The translations under genes and the position numbers were made by a program. Positions 1 through 5,998 of a stretch of DNA of 27,716 nt are shown here, one piece after another. This stretch comes from an uncultured Clostridia bacterium (GTDB taxonomy: Bacteria > Bacillota > Clostridia > TANB77 > CAG-508): the NCBI GenBank assembly GCA_934153805.1, contig CAKPFO010000013.1, positions 1 through 27,716 on the forward strand. Direction: 5' to 3'. Below the pieces are notes generated by a model. The model made no database searches. It was not told the DNA's origin and saw nothing but the letters and a program-made list of their open reading frames with translations. How positions within the stretch are numbered: position 1 is the stretch's first letter; each line of letters starts with the position of its first letter.

Positions 1-1
1 C

Positions 2-304
2 ATAGGGACTTATAAAAATACACCTTGTAAAATTCCGTATGATTATGTAATTGAAATGATTTGTGATTGGTTAGGGGCTGGAATAGTATATTCGAAGCAA
101 AAGGTAGATTATGACAAACCATATAGTGAACCATTAAAATATTATAATAAATGTAAAAAAGAAAGAATATTTCATCCAGAAACTCAAAAATTAATAGAAT
201 ATTATTTGAACATAATTGAAACAGACGGAATAAATGCTTTTTGCAAAAATGTAAGAAGAAAAGGTTATGTTTATGCTGATTACATAGGTGAAAAAATTAA
301 TTAA
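2..304 (+). CDS. DUF5662-like protein, 5' end outside window
   Basis: The frame is open from the window edge, so the gene begins upstream; the first internal ATG is at 56 but lacks a convincing ribosome binding site and in-frame coding continues above it. The visible part contains a segment like IPYDYVIEMICDWLGAG followed by a Tyr/Lys-rich stretch and a helical C-terminus (HPETQKLIEYYL). This matches my memory of the C-terminal half of DUF5662 proteins, which are common in phages and Bacillota and have no assigned function. The next gene follows after 17 nt, in the same orientation. I infer an accessory early/middle phage gene. Assignment rests on pattern memory only. Confidence 0.7.
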   Translation: MGTYKNTPCKIPYDYVIEMICDWLGAGIVYSKQKVDYDKPYSEPLKYYNKCKKERIFHPETQKLIEYYLNIIETDGINAFCKNVRRKGYVYADYIGEKIN

Positions 305-321
305 GAGAGGAGTAATACATA

Positions 322-591
322 ATGAAAAAAATAATACAAACAATAAAGCTTAGACGATTAAAAACAGAATTTAATAAAGAAATTATTGAAGGTCAAAATA
401 AAAATGAATTTCTAGTATTGTTTAGAGATGGTACTTGTAAAGAAGTTAATTGTAAAGATGATTTGATAGATATATTAAGAAAAGACCATATAAAGCCGAT
501 ACGATATGTCTTTAGTATGTCAGATAGAATTGTACTTGATAGAGATATATTAATAAATCAGGAGGAAGGTGTTTTAAGTAAAAGAAAATAG
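322..591 (+). CDS. Small hypothetical phage protein
   Basis: 89 residues, starting at ATG 322 with a good ribosome binding site (GAGAGGAG about 9 nt upstream). The N-terminus is basic (KKIIQTIKLRRLK); the middle looks like a small alpha/beta fold (FLVLFRDGTCKEVNCKDDLID), and the C-terminus again has short hydrophobic strands. No membrane segment, signal peptide or recognisable catalytic motif is visible. It sits tightly between the DUF5662-like gene and a coiled-coil gene, so it is probably co-transcribed with them. I do not recognise the family. Its 3' end (from 561) carries a GGAGG that is not used, because the downstream frame has a stop at 575-577. Confidence 0.7.
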   Translation: MKKIIQTIKLRRLKTEFNKEIIEGQNKNEFLVLFRDGTCKEVNCKDDLIDILRKDHIKPIRYVFSMSDRIVLDRDILINQEEGVLSKRK

Positions 592-604
592 TATAGAGGA
601 AGCA

Positions 605-1066
605 TTGAAAAAATTAACAACTGGCAAAAAAATGAAAATGTATGAGCTGTTGAGAACTTTCAAAAGAGAAGGCATTGAAAATTTTGTTATTACAAGAAAG
701 AAGTATGTTGATGTTATTTTATCAGATTATAAAAGAGTATTAAAAGAGAATGAACAATTAAAAAATAAAATTATGGAGAAAGAATTAGAAATAATAGGAA
801 AAGAAGAATATACAAAAGCCAGTATGGGAGAAATTATTGAACAATATTATACAGCAAATGAAGAGTGCATTCCAATTCAAAAAGTAAAAGATAACTTAGA
901 AAAAGAAATAAAATATTATGAAAAAAATATATTAGACATAGAAAATATAACTATGTTAAGGAGTAAAACAGCTAAACAAGAAGCGGAAATTGAGTTTAAT
1001 AAATATGCAATAGTAGTTTTGAAAAAGATGTTACAAGAACTAATAGAAGAAAGAGGGAAAAAATAA
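605..1066 (+). CDS. Coiled-coil hypothetical protein (TTG start)
   Basis: 153 residues. The start is taken as TTG 605 because AGAGGAAG lies about 5 nt upstream and there is no earlier ATG/GTG after the in-frame stop at 575; ATG 635 is the only internal alternative and has no ribosome binding site. The protein is strongly helical and charged: a Lys-rich N-terminus, a likely coiled coil around residues 45-65 (ENEQLKNKIMEKELEIIGKE), a central region with NEECIPIQKVKDNLEKEI, and a helical C-terminus ending LQELIEERGKK. No enzyme motif is seen. It ends one base before the next ATG, which suggests translational coupling. Function unknown; oligomerisation through the coiled coil is an inference. Confidence 0.7.
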   Translation: MKKLTTGKKMKMYELLRTFKREGIENFVITRKKYVDVILSDYKRVLKENEQLKNKIMEKELEIIGKEEYTKASMGEIIEQYYTANEECIPIQKVKDNLEKEIKYYEKNILDIENITMLRSKTAKQEAEIEFNKYAIVVLKKMLQELIEERGKK

Positions 1067-1067
1067 A

Positions 1068-1583
1068 ATGATGTTTGGACAGTGGATGGGAGATAACAAA
1101 ATCAAACTAAAAGAAGATAAAGATGATGAATTTGATGAATTAATGTATGTAAGTCAACAAACAGTGATATCAATGTTAAGACAAAAAGAAAAAGGAATAA
1201 ACAGCTTAATGCAAAGCAGAAGAAAGTGGAAAAACAGATATTATAAAATACGAAAACAATTAAAACAAAAATACGATAAAGATACACATATATTACAAAA
1301 TCAATTAGATTTAGCTAATGCGGAAAATGTAAAAAAAGACAAGCAGATAGAAAGATATCAAAACATGTTAGCAACAAATGATATGCTACATATAAAAGAA
1401 AGTCAAGAAAAAGACAAAGTAATAGATTTAATGTCAGAATTTTTAAATAAAAGGAGTTGGAGAGAACATCAACTCAAAGATGATACATGTTATTGTTGTA
1501 ATGTGGACTTTGGAGCAGATGATTGCAAAGACTGTATCAAACAATATTTTGAAGATAAAGCAAAAGAATTATTAAATAAATAA
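1068..1583 (+). CDS. Coiled-coil protein with C-terminal cysteine cluster
   Basis: 171 residues, ATG 1068 (an immediately following second ATG is possible) with AGAGGG about 11 nt upstream inside the preceding gene. Residues about 35-130 are Lys/Glu/Gln-rich and helical (RRKWKNRYYKIRKQLKQKY and onward), consistent with a coiled coil. Near the C-terminus Cys141-x-Cys143-Cys144 and Cys153-x2-Cys156 form a cluster that could bind zinc. The layout (long helix plus terminal metal-binding knuckle) is common in phage accessory proteins of unknown role. It is directly adjacent to the upstream coiled-coil gene, so the two may partner, but nothing in the sequence proves this. Confidence 0.75.
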   Translation: MMFGQWMGDNKIKLKEDKDDEFDELMYVSQQTVISMLRQKEKGINSLMQSRRKWKNRYYKIRKQLKQKYDKDTHILQNQLDLANAENVKKDKQIERYQNMLATNDMLHIKESQEKDKVIDLMSEFLNKRSWREHQLKDDTCYCCNVDFGADDCKDCIKQYFEDKAKELLNK

Positions 1584-1590
1584 AAGAGCA

Positions 1591-1614
1591 TACTACATCT
1601 AAAGAGGTGTAGTA
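1591..1614 (+). promoter_or_regulatory. Hairpin hiding the ribosome binding site of the next gene
   Basis: TACTACATCT (1591-1600) and AGGTGTAGTA (1605-1614) pair over 10 positions with a single G-U wobble, closed by the 4-nt loop AAAG. The ribosome binding site GAGGTG (1604-1609) lies in the right arm and the ATG follows at 1616. No T-run follows, so this is not a terminator. The arrangement would lower translation unless the stem is opened by a ribosome or a protein. Confidence 0.55.
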
Positions 1615-1615
1615 A

Positions 1616-1828
1616 ATGACAGACAAAGAGATAATAGAAAAATGGCAGCAAGGATTAAGCAAGAACAAATTAGCAGAAATATATAGAAGAGAATACAATC
1701 AGCAAATAAAGATAATAAGAAGTACAGTAAGACATAGACACGATGGAACATTTATAAGCAATTATGAAGCATTAGCAAAAGTAGAGAGAGTAATATATAG
1801 ATATTTGAGAATAAAAGATTCAAAATAA
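1616..1828 (+). CDS. Small basic HTH-like phage protein
   Basis: 70 residues, ATG 1616 preceded by GAGGTG inside a hairpin. The N-terminus (DKEIIEKWQQGLSKNKLAEIYRREY) has the spacing of a homeodomain-like or resolvase-like helix-turn-helix: helix, GLSKNKLA turn, second helix. It is followed by a basic segment (STVRHRHDGTF) and a C-terminal helix. The protein is rich in Arg/Lys and lacks Cys and membrane segments. I have seen similar short proteins in clostridial phages without a function. A DNA- or RNA-binding role is inferred, and autoregulation through the upstream hairpin is possible but unproven. Confidence 0.75.
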   Translation: MTDKEIIEKWQQGLSKNKLAEIYRREYNQQIKIIRSTVRHRHDGTFISNYEALAKVERVIYRYLRIKDSK

Positions 1829-1855
1829 ATAATATATAAGAAAGTAGGAAATAAA

Positions 1856-2344
1856 ATGAGAAAATTTGAATATGTAAATAGAGTAATAAGTACTGGATTT
1901 GAAACAAAAGAGCCAGATTTTAAATTGCCGGAAAGAAAGACAAAGAAATCAGCTGGATATGATTTCGAATGCATAGAAACAATTATAATACCACCTTATA
2001 AAATAGGAGATAAACCAATATTTGTACCAACAGGAGTAAAGTGTAAAATGCAAGATGATGAATTTTTGATGTTAGTAAATAGAAGCAGTAATCCTAAAAA
2101 GAAAAATTTAGTTATTCCAAATAGTATAGGAATAATAGATGCAGATTATTACGAAAATGAAGAAAATGATGGAGAGATAATGTTTGCTTTTTACAATTTA
2201 AGCTCAGAACCAATAACAATAGAAAAAGGATATTGTATAGGACAAGGTATATTTCAAAAATATTATACAACAGAAGATGATAAGGCAGTAGAAAAAAGAA
2301 TGGGAGGGTTTGGAAGCACTAATAATAAGAGAGGAGAAAGTTAA
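1856..2344 (+). CDS. dut: dUTP diphosphatase (dUTPase)
   Basis: 162 residues. It hydrolyses dUTP to dUMP and pyrophosphate, keeping uracil out of phage DNA and feeding dTMP synthesis; cytoplasmic and usually a homotrimer. All five family motifs are visible: I, SAGYDFE (32-38); II, NRSSNP (75-80); III, GIIDADYY (92-99), with Asp95 and Tyr98 matching the catalytic Asp and the uracil-stacking Tyr; IV, GYCIGQGIF (125-133); V, RMGGFGSTN (148-156). The length is typical of trimeric dUTPases. A small insertion (NEENDGE, 101-107) sits after motif III. ATG 1856 has only a weak upstream site (AAGTAGGA). The stop is directly followed by the next ATG, so translation is probably coupled. Confidence 0.95.
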   Translation: MRKFEYVNRVISTGFETKEPDFKLPERKTKKSAGYDFECIETIIIPPYKIGDKPIFVPTGVKCKMQDDEFLMLVNRSSNPKKKNLVIPNSIGIIDADYYENEENDGEIMFAFYNLSSEPITIEKGYCIGQGIFQKYYTTEDDKAVEKRMGGFGSTNNKRGES

Positions 2345-2518
2345 ATGAAGTTAGACAAAAGAATAGAACAAGCTATAGGTTACAATGTAAAGCAAATATT
2401 AATAAATAATAAATCATATAAAGCTTTAGAAAAAGAAACAAAACAATTATTACACCAAAGTAATGTAAATATAATATTTGATGAGAATCAAAAAGAATTT
2501 ATGTGTAAATTTGAATAG
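2345..2518 (+). CDS. 57-residue hypothetical protein
   Basis: A short frame starting at ATG 2345, directly after the dUTPase stop, with an excellent ribosome binding site (GAGAGGAG about 6-8 nt upstream, inside dut). It encodes 57 residues beginning MKLDKRIEQAIGYNVKQILI and ending ENQKEFMCKFE. It fills the space between dut and the next gene exactly; the following gene starts 9 nt after its stop with its own AGGAGG. Predicted helical, with a central amphipathic helix (YKALEKETKQLLHQ) and a short beta-like tail. Family not recognised. Gene reality is supported by the ribosome binding site, spacing and tight packing. Confidence 0.7.
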   Translation: MKLDKRIEQAIGYNVKQILINNKSYKALEKETKQLLHQSNVNIIFDENQKEFMCKFE

Positions 2519-2527
2519 GAGGAACAA

Positions 2528-3004
2528 ATGAATAAAGAAACTTTAATAGAATTATTGAGAGATTATAAAGAAAATAAGGCAAAATTAAATATTAAGCTTA
2601 AAGAATTGAAAACAGCAAGAATAAATTTAAAGAGCAATGATTTTGAAACAAGTATAACATCGATGTTTGGAATTAATCAAGATATACATAGCAAGAATAA
2701 AATAAGCAACAAAGTTTTAGCAAAGGTTGAAGATAATGAAAAAAAGAAAGAAGAAGCGGAACAAAAAATAGAAGATCTAGAAAAAGAAGTTAGAGAATTA
2801 AGAGAAAAAGTAGATTTAATAGATGATAGATTAGCTGCATTAAAATATAGAGAAAAAGAGTTGTTGATTGCCTATCATGTAGAAGGTAGAACATATTCGG
2901 ACATAGGAAATAATCTATACTTTAAATTATTTAATCAAACAAGAGATGCTGATACAATAAAAGATATAGTAGGAAAAGCAACGGAAAAAATGTTAAAATT
3001 ATAA
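2528..3004 (+). CDS. Sigma-region-4-like / RinA-ArpU-type late regulator (putative)
   Basis: 158 residues, ATG 2528 with a strong AGGAGG 6 nt upstream. Residues about 65-105 form a very regular coiled coil (KKKEEAEQKIEDLEKEVREL); residues about 106-158 carry a helix-turn-helix of the sigma-70 region 4 / phage RinA-ArpU type (LKYREKELLIAYHVEGRTYS), ending in a helix that would follow the recognition helix. RinA, ArpU and Ltr-type activators lie just before the terminase genes and switch on packaging, morphogenesis and lysis. Position, length and C-terminal fold fit that role here. Its likely target is the adjacent noncoding region 3005-3312. Activator rather than true sigma factor is my inference; no region-2 domain is present. 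Confidence 0.65.
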   Translation: MNKETLIELLRDYKENKAKLNIKLKELKTARINLKSNDFETSITSMFGINQDIHSKNKISNKVLAKVEDNEKKKEEAEQKIEDLEKEVRELREKVDLIDDRLAALKYREKELLIAYHVEGRTYSDIGNNLYFKLFNQTRDADTIKDIVGKATEKMLKL

Positions 3005-3037
3005 AATACCCTATTTTTCTCCTCAAAATAAGGTATT
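3005..3037. promoter_or_regulatory. 13-bp imperfect inverted repeat, candidate activator site
   Basis: AATACCCTATTTT (3005-3017) and AAAATAAGGTATT (3025-3037) are complementary except for one C/A position, separated by 7 nt. It starts right after the stop of the regulator gene and has no T-run after it, so a classic terminator reading + is unlikely. It lies just upstream of the TATAAT at 3057-3062, where an activator would bind. Confidence 0.45.
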
Positions 3038-3056
3038 AATTACTAAATGTATATAG

Positions 3057-3062
3057 TATAAT
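3057..3062 (+). promoter_or_regulatory. TATAAT -10 element, candidate late promoter
   Basis: A perfect TATAAT with no matching -35: the position 17 nt upstream reads TATTAA. This is the usual look of an activator-dependent promoter. The inverted repeat 3005-3037 would be centred about 48 nt before the expected start near 3069. AT-rich DNA makes chance TATAAT frequent, hence the modest confidence. Confidence 0.35.
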
Positions 3063-3068
3063 AATAAT

Positions 3069-3160
3069 AATTAAATTACCTTAAGTGAAGAATACCACTT
3101 AAAGGTAACAAAAATTCCCTATGGAAAGAGTAAATGTTAAAAATGTTTACTCTTTTATTT
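3069..3160 (+). ncRNA. Possible short leader RNA ending at an intrinsic terminator
   Basis: If transcription starts about 7 nt after the TATAAT at 3057-3062, the product would run to the T-tail near 3160, about 92 nt. It would hold two hairpins: TTACC-TTAAGTG (3076-3087) with CACTTAAAGGTAA (3096-3108), 12 bp plus one bulged A, and the terminator stem at 3125-3155. No reading frame of use is present. By analogy with the terminated leader before the late genes of lambda, this could be the default product before late antitermination. This is inference only. Confidence 0.3.
3125..3160 (+). terminator. Intrinsic terminator before the packaging genes
   Basis: AAAGAGTAAA (3125-3134) pairs perfectly with TTTACTCTTT (3146-3155) around an 11-nt loop and is followed by TATTT after the TTT of the arm, giving a T-rich tail. 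It separates the regulator gene from the packaging operon. The A-rich 5' arm and T-rich 3' arm would make it partly bidirectional. Confidence 0.65.
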
Positions 3161-3179
3161 ATGTTTAAATTATAAGCTA

Positions 3180-3208
3180 TTACCATCAATGTTAGATAAG
3201 ATGATAAT
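3180..3208 (+). promoter_or_regulatory. Weak candidate promoter downstream of the terminator
   Basis: TTACCA (3180-3185) and GATAAT (3203-3208) are 17 nt apart (4/6 and 5/6 matches). A start would fall near 3215, at the palindrome 3215-3230. This would allow packaging-gene transcription without reading through the terminator. The match is modest in such AT-rich DNA. Confidence 0.25.
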
Positions 3209-3214
3209 ATAAAT

Positions 3215-3230
3215 GTATCAAAATTGATAC
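3215..3230. promoter_or_regulatory. Operator-like palindrome GTATCAAAATTGATAC
   Basis: Two perfect 7-bp half sites (GTATCAA / TTGATAC) flank a central AA. The length and symmetry fit a dimeric repressor or activator site. It sits between the terminator and the first packaging gene, close to the expected start of the weak promoter 3180-3208. Confidence 0.4.
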
Positions 3231-3267
3231 AAACTCCGAAGATTCTTTTGTTTTATTATATTCTCTC

Positions 3268-3288
3268 TTGAACTTTCTAGCAGTTCAA
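3268..3288 (+). promoter_or_regulatory. Leader hairpin upstream of the first packaging gene
   Basis: TTGAACT (3268-3274) and AGTTCAA (3282-3288) form a perfect 7-bp stem with a 7-nt loop, about 14 nt before the GGAGG at 3302. It does not cover the ribosome binding site and has no T-tail. It could stabilise the 5' end of the late mRNA or be a protein site; role unknown. Confidence 0.3.
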
Positions 3289-3312
3289 ATTAATTTTAAA
3301 TGGAGGACCTGT

Positions 3313-3477
3313 ATGAATAAAATATATGAAATATTAGAAGCGAAAAAAAGAAACCAATTAGAAGAACAAATCTATAAAAACTATAAAAATTTTTCTAATA
3401 AAGAGTGTTTTAATTACAATCATTGTATGAAAAGAAAATGTAAAGATTGTTCAAAAATGAAAAAATGTACTACTTAA
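3313..3477 (+). CDS. Cysteine-rich 54-residue protein (putative zinc knuckle)
   Basis: The frame is open from TTG 3268, but ATG 3313 is the better start: TGGAGGA lies 7-11 nt upstream, while the TTG has no ribosome binding site and falls in a hairpin. The 54-residue product has a basic, helical N-terminal half and a C-terminal cysteine cluster: Cys32-x5-Cys38-x4-Cys43-x2-Cys46-x5-Cys52, with His37 also available. This spacing suggests one or two zinc sites. It is the first gene of the packaging module, 20 nt before the small terminase start, so a DNA-binding or packaging-linked role is possible. Family not recognised. Confidence 0.65.
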   Translation: MNKIYEILEAKKRNQLEEQIYKNYKNFSNKECFNYNHCMKRKCKDCSKMKKCTT

Positions 3478-3497
3478 TATTACAGGGAGATGATATT

Positions 3498-3689
3498 ATG
3501 AGAAAAAGACATCCGGGTGGAAGACCGCCAAAATATACAGAAGCTGAAAAGATGGAATATAAAATAAGTAAATATTTTGAAAGTTGTTTTATTCCTTCAA
3601 GGGATAGAGCTGGAAATATTTTAAGAGATGAAAAACGGAAATGTAATAAAGACTCAAATAAGACCTTTTACTATATCAGGTCTTGCTGA
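3498..3689 (+). pseudogene. terS: Small terminase subunit, 5' part (frameshifted)
   Basis: ATG 3498 has the ribosome binding site AGGGAG 8 nt upstream; earlier in-frame starts at 3447 and 3465 overlap the Cys-rich gene and have none. It encodes the N-terminal half of a small terminase: basic GGRPPKYTEAEKMEYKISKYF, then FESCFIPSRDRAGNILRDE. After about residue 44 the frame drifts into a non-homologous tail and stops at 3689. The missing half continues in the +1 frame (3628-3918). Removing one A from the A5 run 3631-3635 gives ...RDENGNVIKTQIRPFTIS and one 139-residue protein of normal TerS length. The small subunit recognises the packaging site and feeds DNA to the large subunit. See the finding on how the shift might arise. 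Confidence 0.75.
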
Positions 3690-3918
3690 TGCATTAGACA
3701 TGAGTAGACAATCACTATTGAATTATAGTCAAAAAGAGGAGTTTTTTGACACGATAACGCGTGCAAAAAGAAAATGTGAAGTATATGCAGAAGAACAGTT
3801 ATTTGACAAGAGTGGAGTTACTGGTGCAAAGTTTAGCTTGGCTAATAATTTTGATGGTTGGAAGGATAAACAAGAAATTGAACATTCAGGTCTTTTAAAA
3901 TTGGAAGATGTTTTATGA
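3628..3918 (+). pseudogene. terS: Small terminase subunit, 3' part (frameshifted)
   Basis: The C-terminal half of the small terminase, open from ATG 3628 to TGA 3918 but without a ribosome binding site of its own. It includes the helix-turn-helix-like segment PFTISGLADALDMSRQSLLN, then a helical region (EEFFDTITRAKRKCEVYAEE) and the conserved-looking GAKFSLANNFDGWKDKQEIE, typical of phage small terminases of Bacillota. It needs a +1 shift from the upstream frame. The stop overlaps the large terminase start as ATGA (3915-3918), so normal coupling to terL is kept. If the shift is an assembly error in a homopolymer, 3498-3918 is one intact gene. Confidence 0.8.
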
Positions 3919-5729
3919 TATATACAGCCCAGACTTTAATAGAAAAAAGAAAAGAAAAATGGGAAAATTCTCAAAATATTGAAGAAGATAAGAGGTTTAG
4001 AGAAGCCGTTGCAAACGAGTTATACCTAAACAGAATGCTTTTATCAGAAGTAAAAGAAAATCCTGAATATTTAATAGAATTAGAATTTGTTATAGTTAAT
4101 AAGAAACAAAGAACAGTACCGTTTTTTATAAATGATGTTCAACAGGAATTTATAAAGATATTAAACCAAGCCAAAAAAGATTATGCAAAAGGATTAATAA
4201 CAGATATGACGTTTTTAGTATTAAAAGGTAGACAACAAGGCTTCACATCACTAATAACAGCATATCAATTAGCTTTTTCTCTACTAAATCGAAACTTTCA
4301 AGGTTTTACTTTAGCTGATAAGACCGATAATACAGAGTCTATATTTCAAAATAAAGCTAAATTTCCATATGAACAGCTTCCTGATGTTATTAAACCAACC
4401 GAAAAGTTTAATAATAAAAGACAATTACTATTTGAAAAGTTAAATTCGAATTGGAGTGTAGATACCGCAACAGAAAATGTTGGACGTTCAAGGACAATTA
4501 ATTTTTTTCATGGTTCTGAATGTGCATTCTGGAAAAGTATTTCAAAAGTTCAAGCTGGATTAGGAGAGGCTTTTACAATAGATTGTATAAAAATATATGA
4601 AAGTACTGCAAACGGATATAATGATTTTCAAAAAATGTGGGAAAATGGCAGTGGAATAAAATGTTTTTTTGAATGGTGGAAAACAAAAGAGTACAGAACA
4701 AATTTTGAAAATGATGAAATAAAAAATACTTTTATAAACAAGATATATAGTAGCAAAGATTGGATCTTCGAAAGAATTAAAGTTTTAATAGAATCGAAAC
4801 ATTTAAGTCTTGAACAAGTATATTGGTATTATAAAAAATATGAAAATTATATTGATAAAGATTTGATAAAGCAAGAATATCCTTGTAGTAGTGAAGAAGC
4901 TTTTTTGGCATCTGGGGATTGTGTTTTCGATAAAGAAAATATAATTAATAGGTTGCAAGAGTTGCAAATGCCTATTAAACAAGGATATTTTAAATATGAA
5001 ACATATTATGATGAACAAGAAAATGAAGTGTTAATAGCTAATGATTCAATTCAATGGTTTGATAGTTTATATGGTTATATAAAAATATATGAAGAACCAC
5101 TTGAGGGATATCCTTATGTTATCGGTGGAGATACAGCCGGTGAGGGTTCTGATAATTTTGCTGGTCAAATATTAAATAATGTAACTGGAAATCAAGCAGC
5201 TGTACTAAAGCATCAATTTGATGAAGATATGTATGCAAAACAGATGTATTGTTTAGGTGTTTATTATAATAACGCATTGATTGGCGTAGAAACTAATTAT
5301 AGCACATATCCAAACAAAGAATTAGAACGATTGCAATATCCTAATTTATATATAAGAGAGAAAGAAGACACATATACTCATAAGACAATTAAATCATATG
5401 GATTTGAAACTAATAAGAAAACAAGACCTATAATAATAGCAGGATTAGTCGAAGAATATAGAGATAATATTAAGCTAGTAAATGACAGAGATACATTAAA
5501 AGAAGCTGTAACATTTATAAAAAATGAAAATGGTAGACCTGAAGCGCAAGAGGGGTATCATGATGATTTAACAATGGCAAATGCAATAGCACATTATATA
5601 AGGCCTGCTCAAACATATTTGATTCAGAAAAAAGAAACTGAAAATATTAACAAATATAATCCATTAGATGAATTATATGAAGAAGACTCAATAAATTCAG
5701 ATTTTGGAATGCAAATAAATATAATATAA
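3915..5729 (+). CDS. terL: Terminase large subunit
   Basis: 604 residues; ATP-driven motor that pumps and cuts DNA at the portal. ATG 3915 overlaps the terS stop (ATGA). ATPase part: P-loop-like LKGRQQGFTS (Lys104, Gly109, Thr111), the variant Walker A of this terminase type; HGSECAFW near 200-207; Walker B/catalytic region IDCIKIYESTANG with Glu229. Nuclease part (RNase H fold): VIGGDTAGEGSD with Asp406, IGVETNYS as second strand, and YHDDLTMANAIAH with Asp550/Asp551 supplying the metal-binding acidic residues. Full length, no disruption. Packaging mode (pac or cos) cannot be told from this alone. Confidence 0.95.
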   Translation: MIYTAQTLIEKRKEKWENSQNIEEDKRFREAVANELYLNRMLLSEVKENPEYLIELEFVIVNKKQRTVPFFINDVQQEFIKILNQAKKDYAKGLITDMTFLVLKGRQQGFTSLITAYQLAFSLLNRNFQGFTLADKTDNTESIFQNKAKFPYEQLPDVIKPTEKFNNKRQLLFEKLNSNWSVDTATENVGRSRTINFFHGSECAFWKSISKVQAGLGEAFTIDCIKIYESTANGYNDFQKMWENGSGIKCFFEWWKTKEYRTNFENDEIKNTFINKIYSSKDWIFERIKVLIESKHLSLEQVYWYYKKYENYIDKDLIKQEYPCSSEEAFLASGDCVFDKENIINRLQELQMPIKQGYFKYETYYDEQENEVLIANDSIQWFDSLYGYIKIYEEPLEGYPYVIGGDTAGEGSDNFAGQILNNVTGNQAAVLKHQFDEDMYAKQMYCLGVYYNNALIGVETNYSTYPNKELERLQYPNLYIREKEDTYTHKTIKSYGFETNKKTRPIIIAGLVEEYRDNIKLVNDRDTLKEAVTFIKNENGRPEAQEGYHDDLTMANAIAHYIRPAQTYLIQKKETENINKYNPLDELYEEDSINSDFGMQINII

Positions 5730-5740
5730 GGTGATAAAAA

Positions 5741-5998
5741 ATGAATATAATTTTGATTATGATAGCTACTGCAGCTATCTTTTTTATTGGAATAAAAGTT
5801 GGATATAGTATGGGACTACAAGAATATAAAACTTTTTCAACAGAAACAAAAATACAAAAATTAAAAAGAACGATACCTTTTACAAAGGAATATAAAGAAG
5901 AACAGAAAGACAAAGAGGAAATTATTAGATTGAATAAAATAATGAATAACATAGATAATTTTAATGGAAAAAAAGAGGGGCAGGTGGATGTTGATTAA
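5741..5998 (+). CDS. Single-pass membrane protein between terL and portal
   Basis: 85 residues, ATG 5741 with AAGGTGAT upstream, which matches the 16S 3' end well. Residues about 2-22 (MNIILIMIATAAIFFIGIKV) form one transmembrane helix or membrane anchor, followed by a charged cytoplasmic tail with KRTIPFTKEYKEEQ and a C-terminal MNNIDNFNG segment. The stop overlaps the portal start (TAATG, 5996-6000), so the two are translationally coupled. Small proteins of this layout occur at this place in other clostridial phages as far as I recall, but I know of no function. It could anchor packaging to the membrane or be a virion minor protein; both are speculation. Confidence 0.8.
   Translation: MNIILIMIATAAIFFIGIKVGYSMGLQEYKTFSTETKIQKLKRTIPFTKEYKEEQKDKEEIIRLNKIMNNIDNFNGKKEGQVDVD

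Noticed and set aside
3100..3110. TAAAGGTAACA shared with 27582-27592
   Set aside because: An 11-nt AT-rich match is expected by chance in 27 kb and the two contexts differ, so I do not treat it as an attachment core or operator pair.
3069..3160. phi29-type packaging RNA
   Set aside because: The terminase here is a large/small subunit pair rather than a phi29-like ATPase, and the hairpins do not suggest the pRNA loops; a leader/terminator reading is simpler.
3268..3312. TTG 3268 as start of the Cys-rich gene
   Set aside because: It has no ribosome binding site, and the 15 extra residues overlap a hairpin and the real GGAGG; ATG 3313 is better.
3627..3640. Programmed -1 frameshift in terS
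   Set aside because: Joining the halves needs a +1 shift; the GAAAAAC run is not a fitting -1 slippery site and no downstream pseudoknot is evident. One surplus base explains it better.
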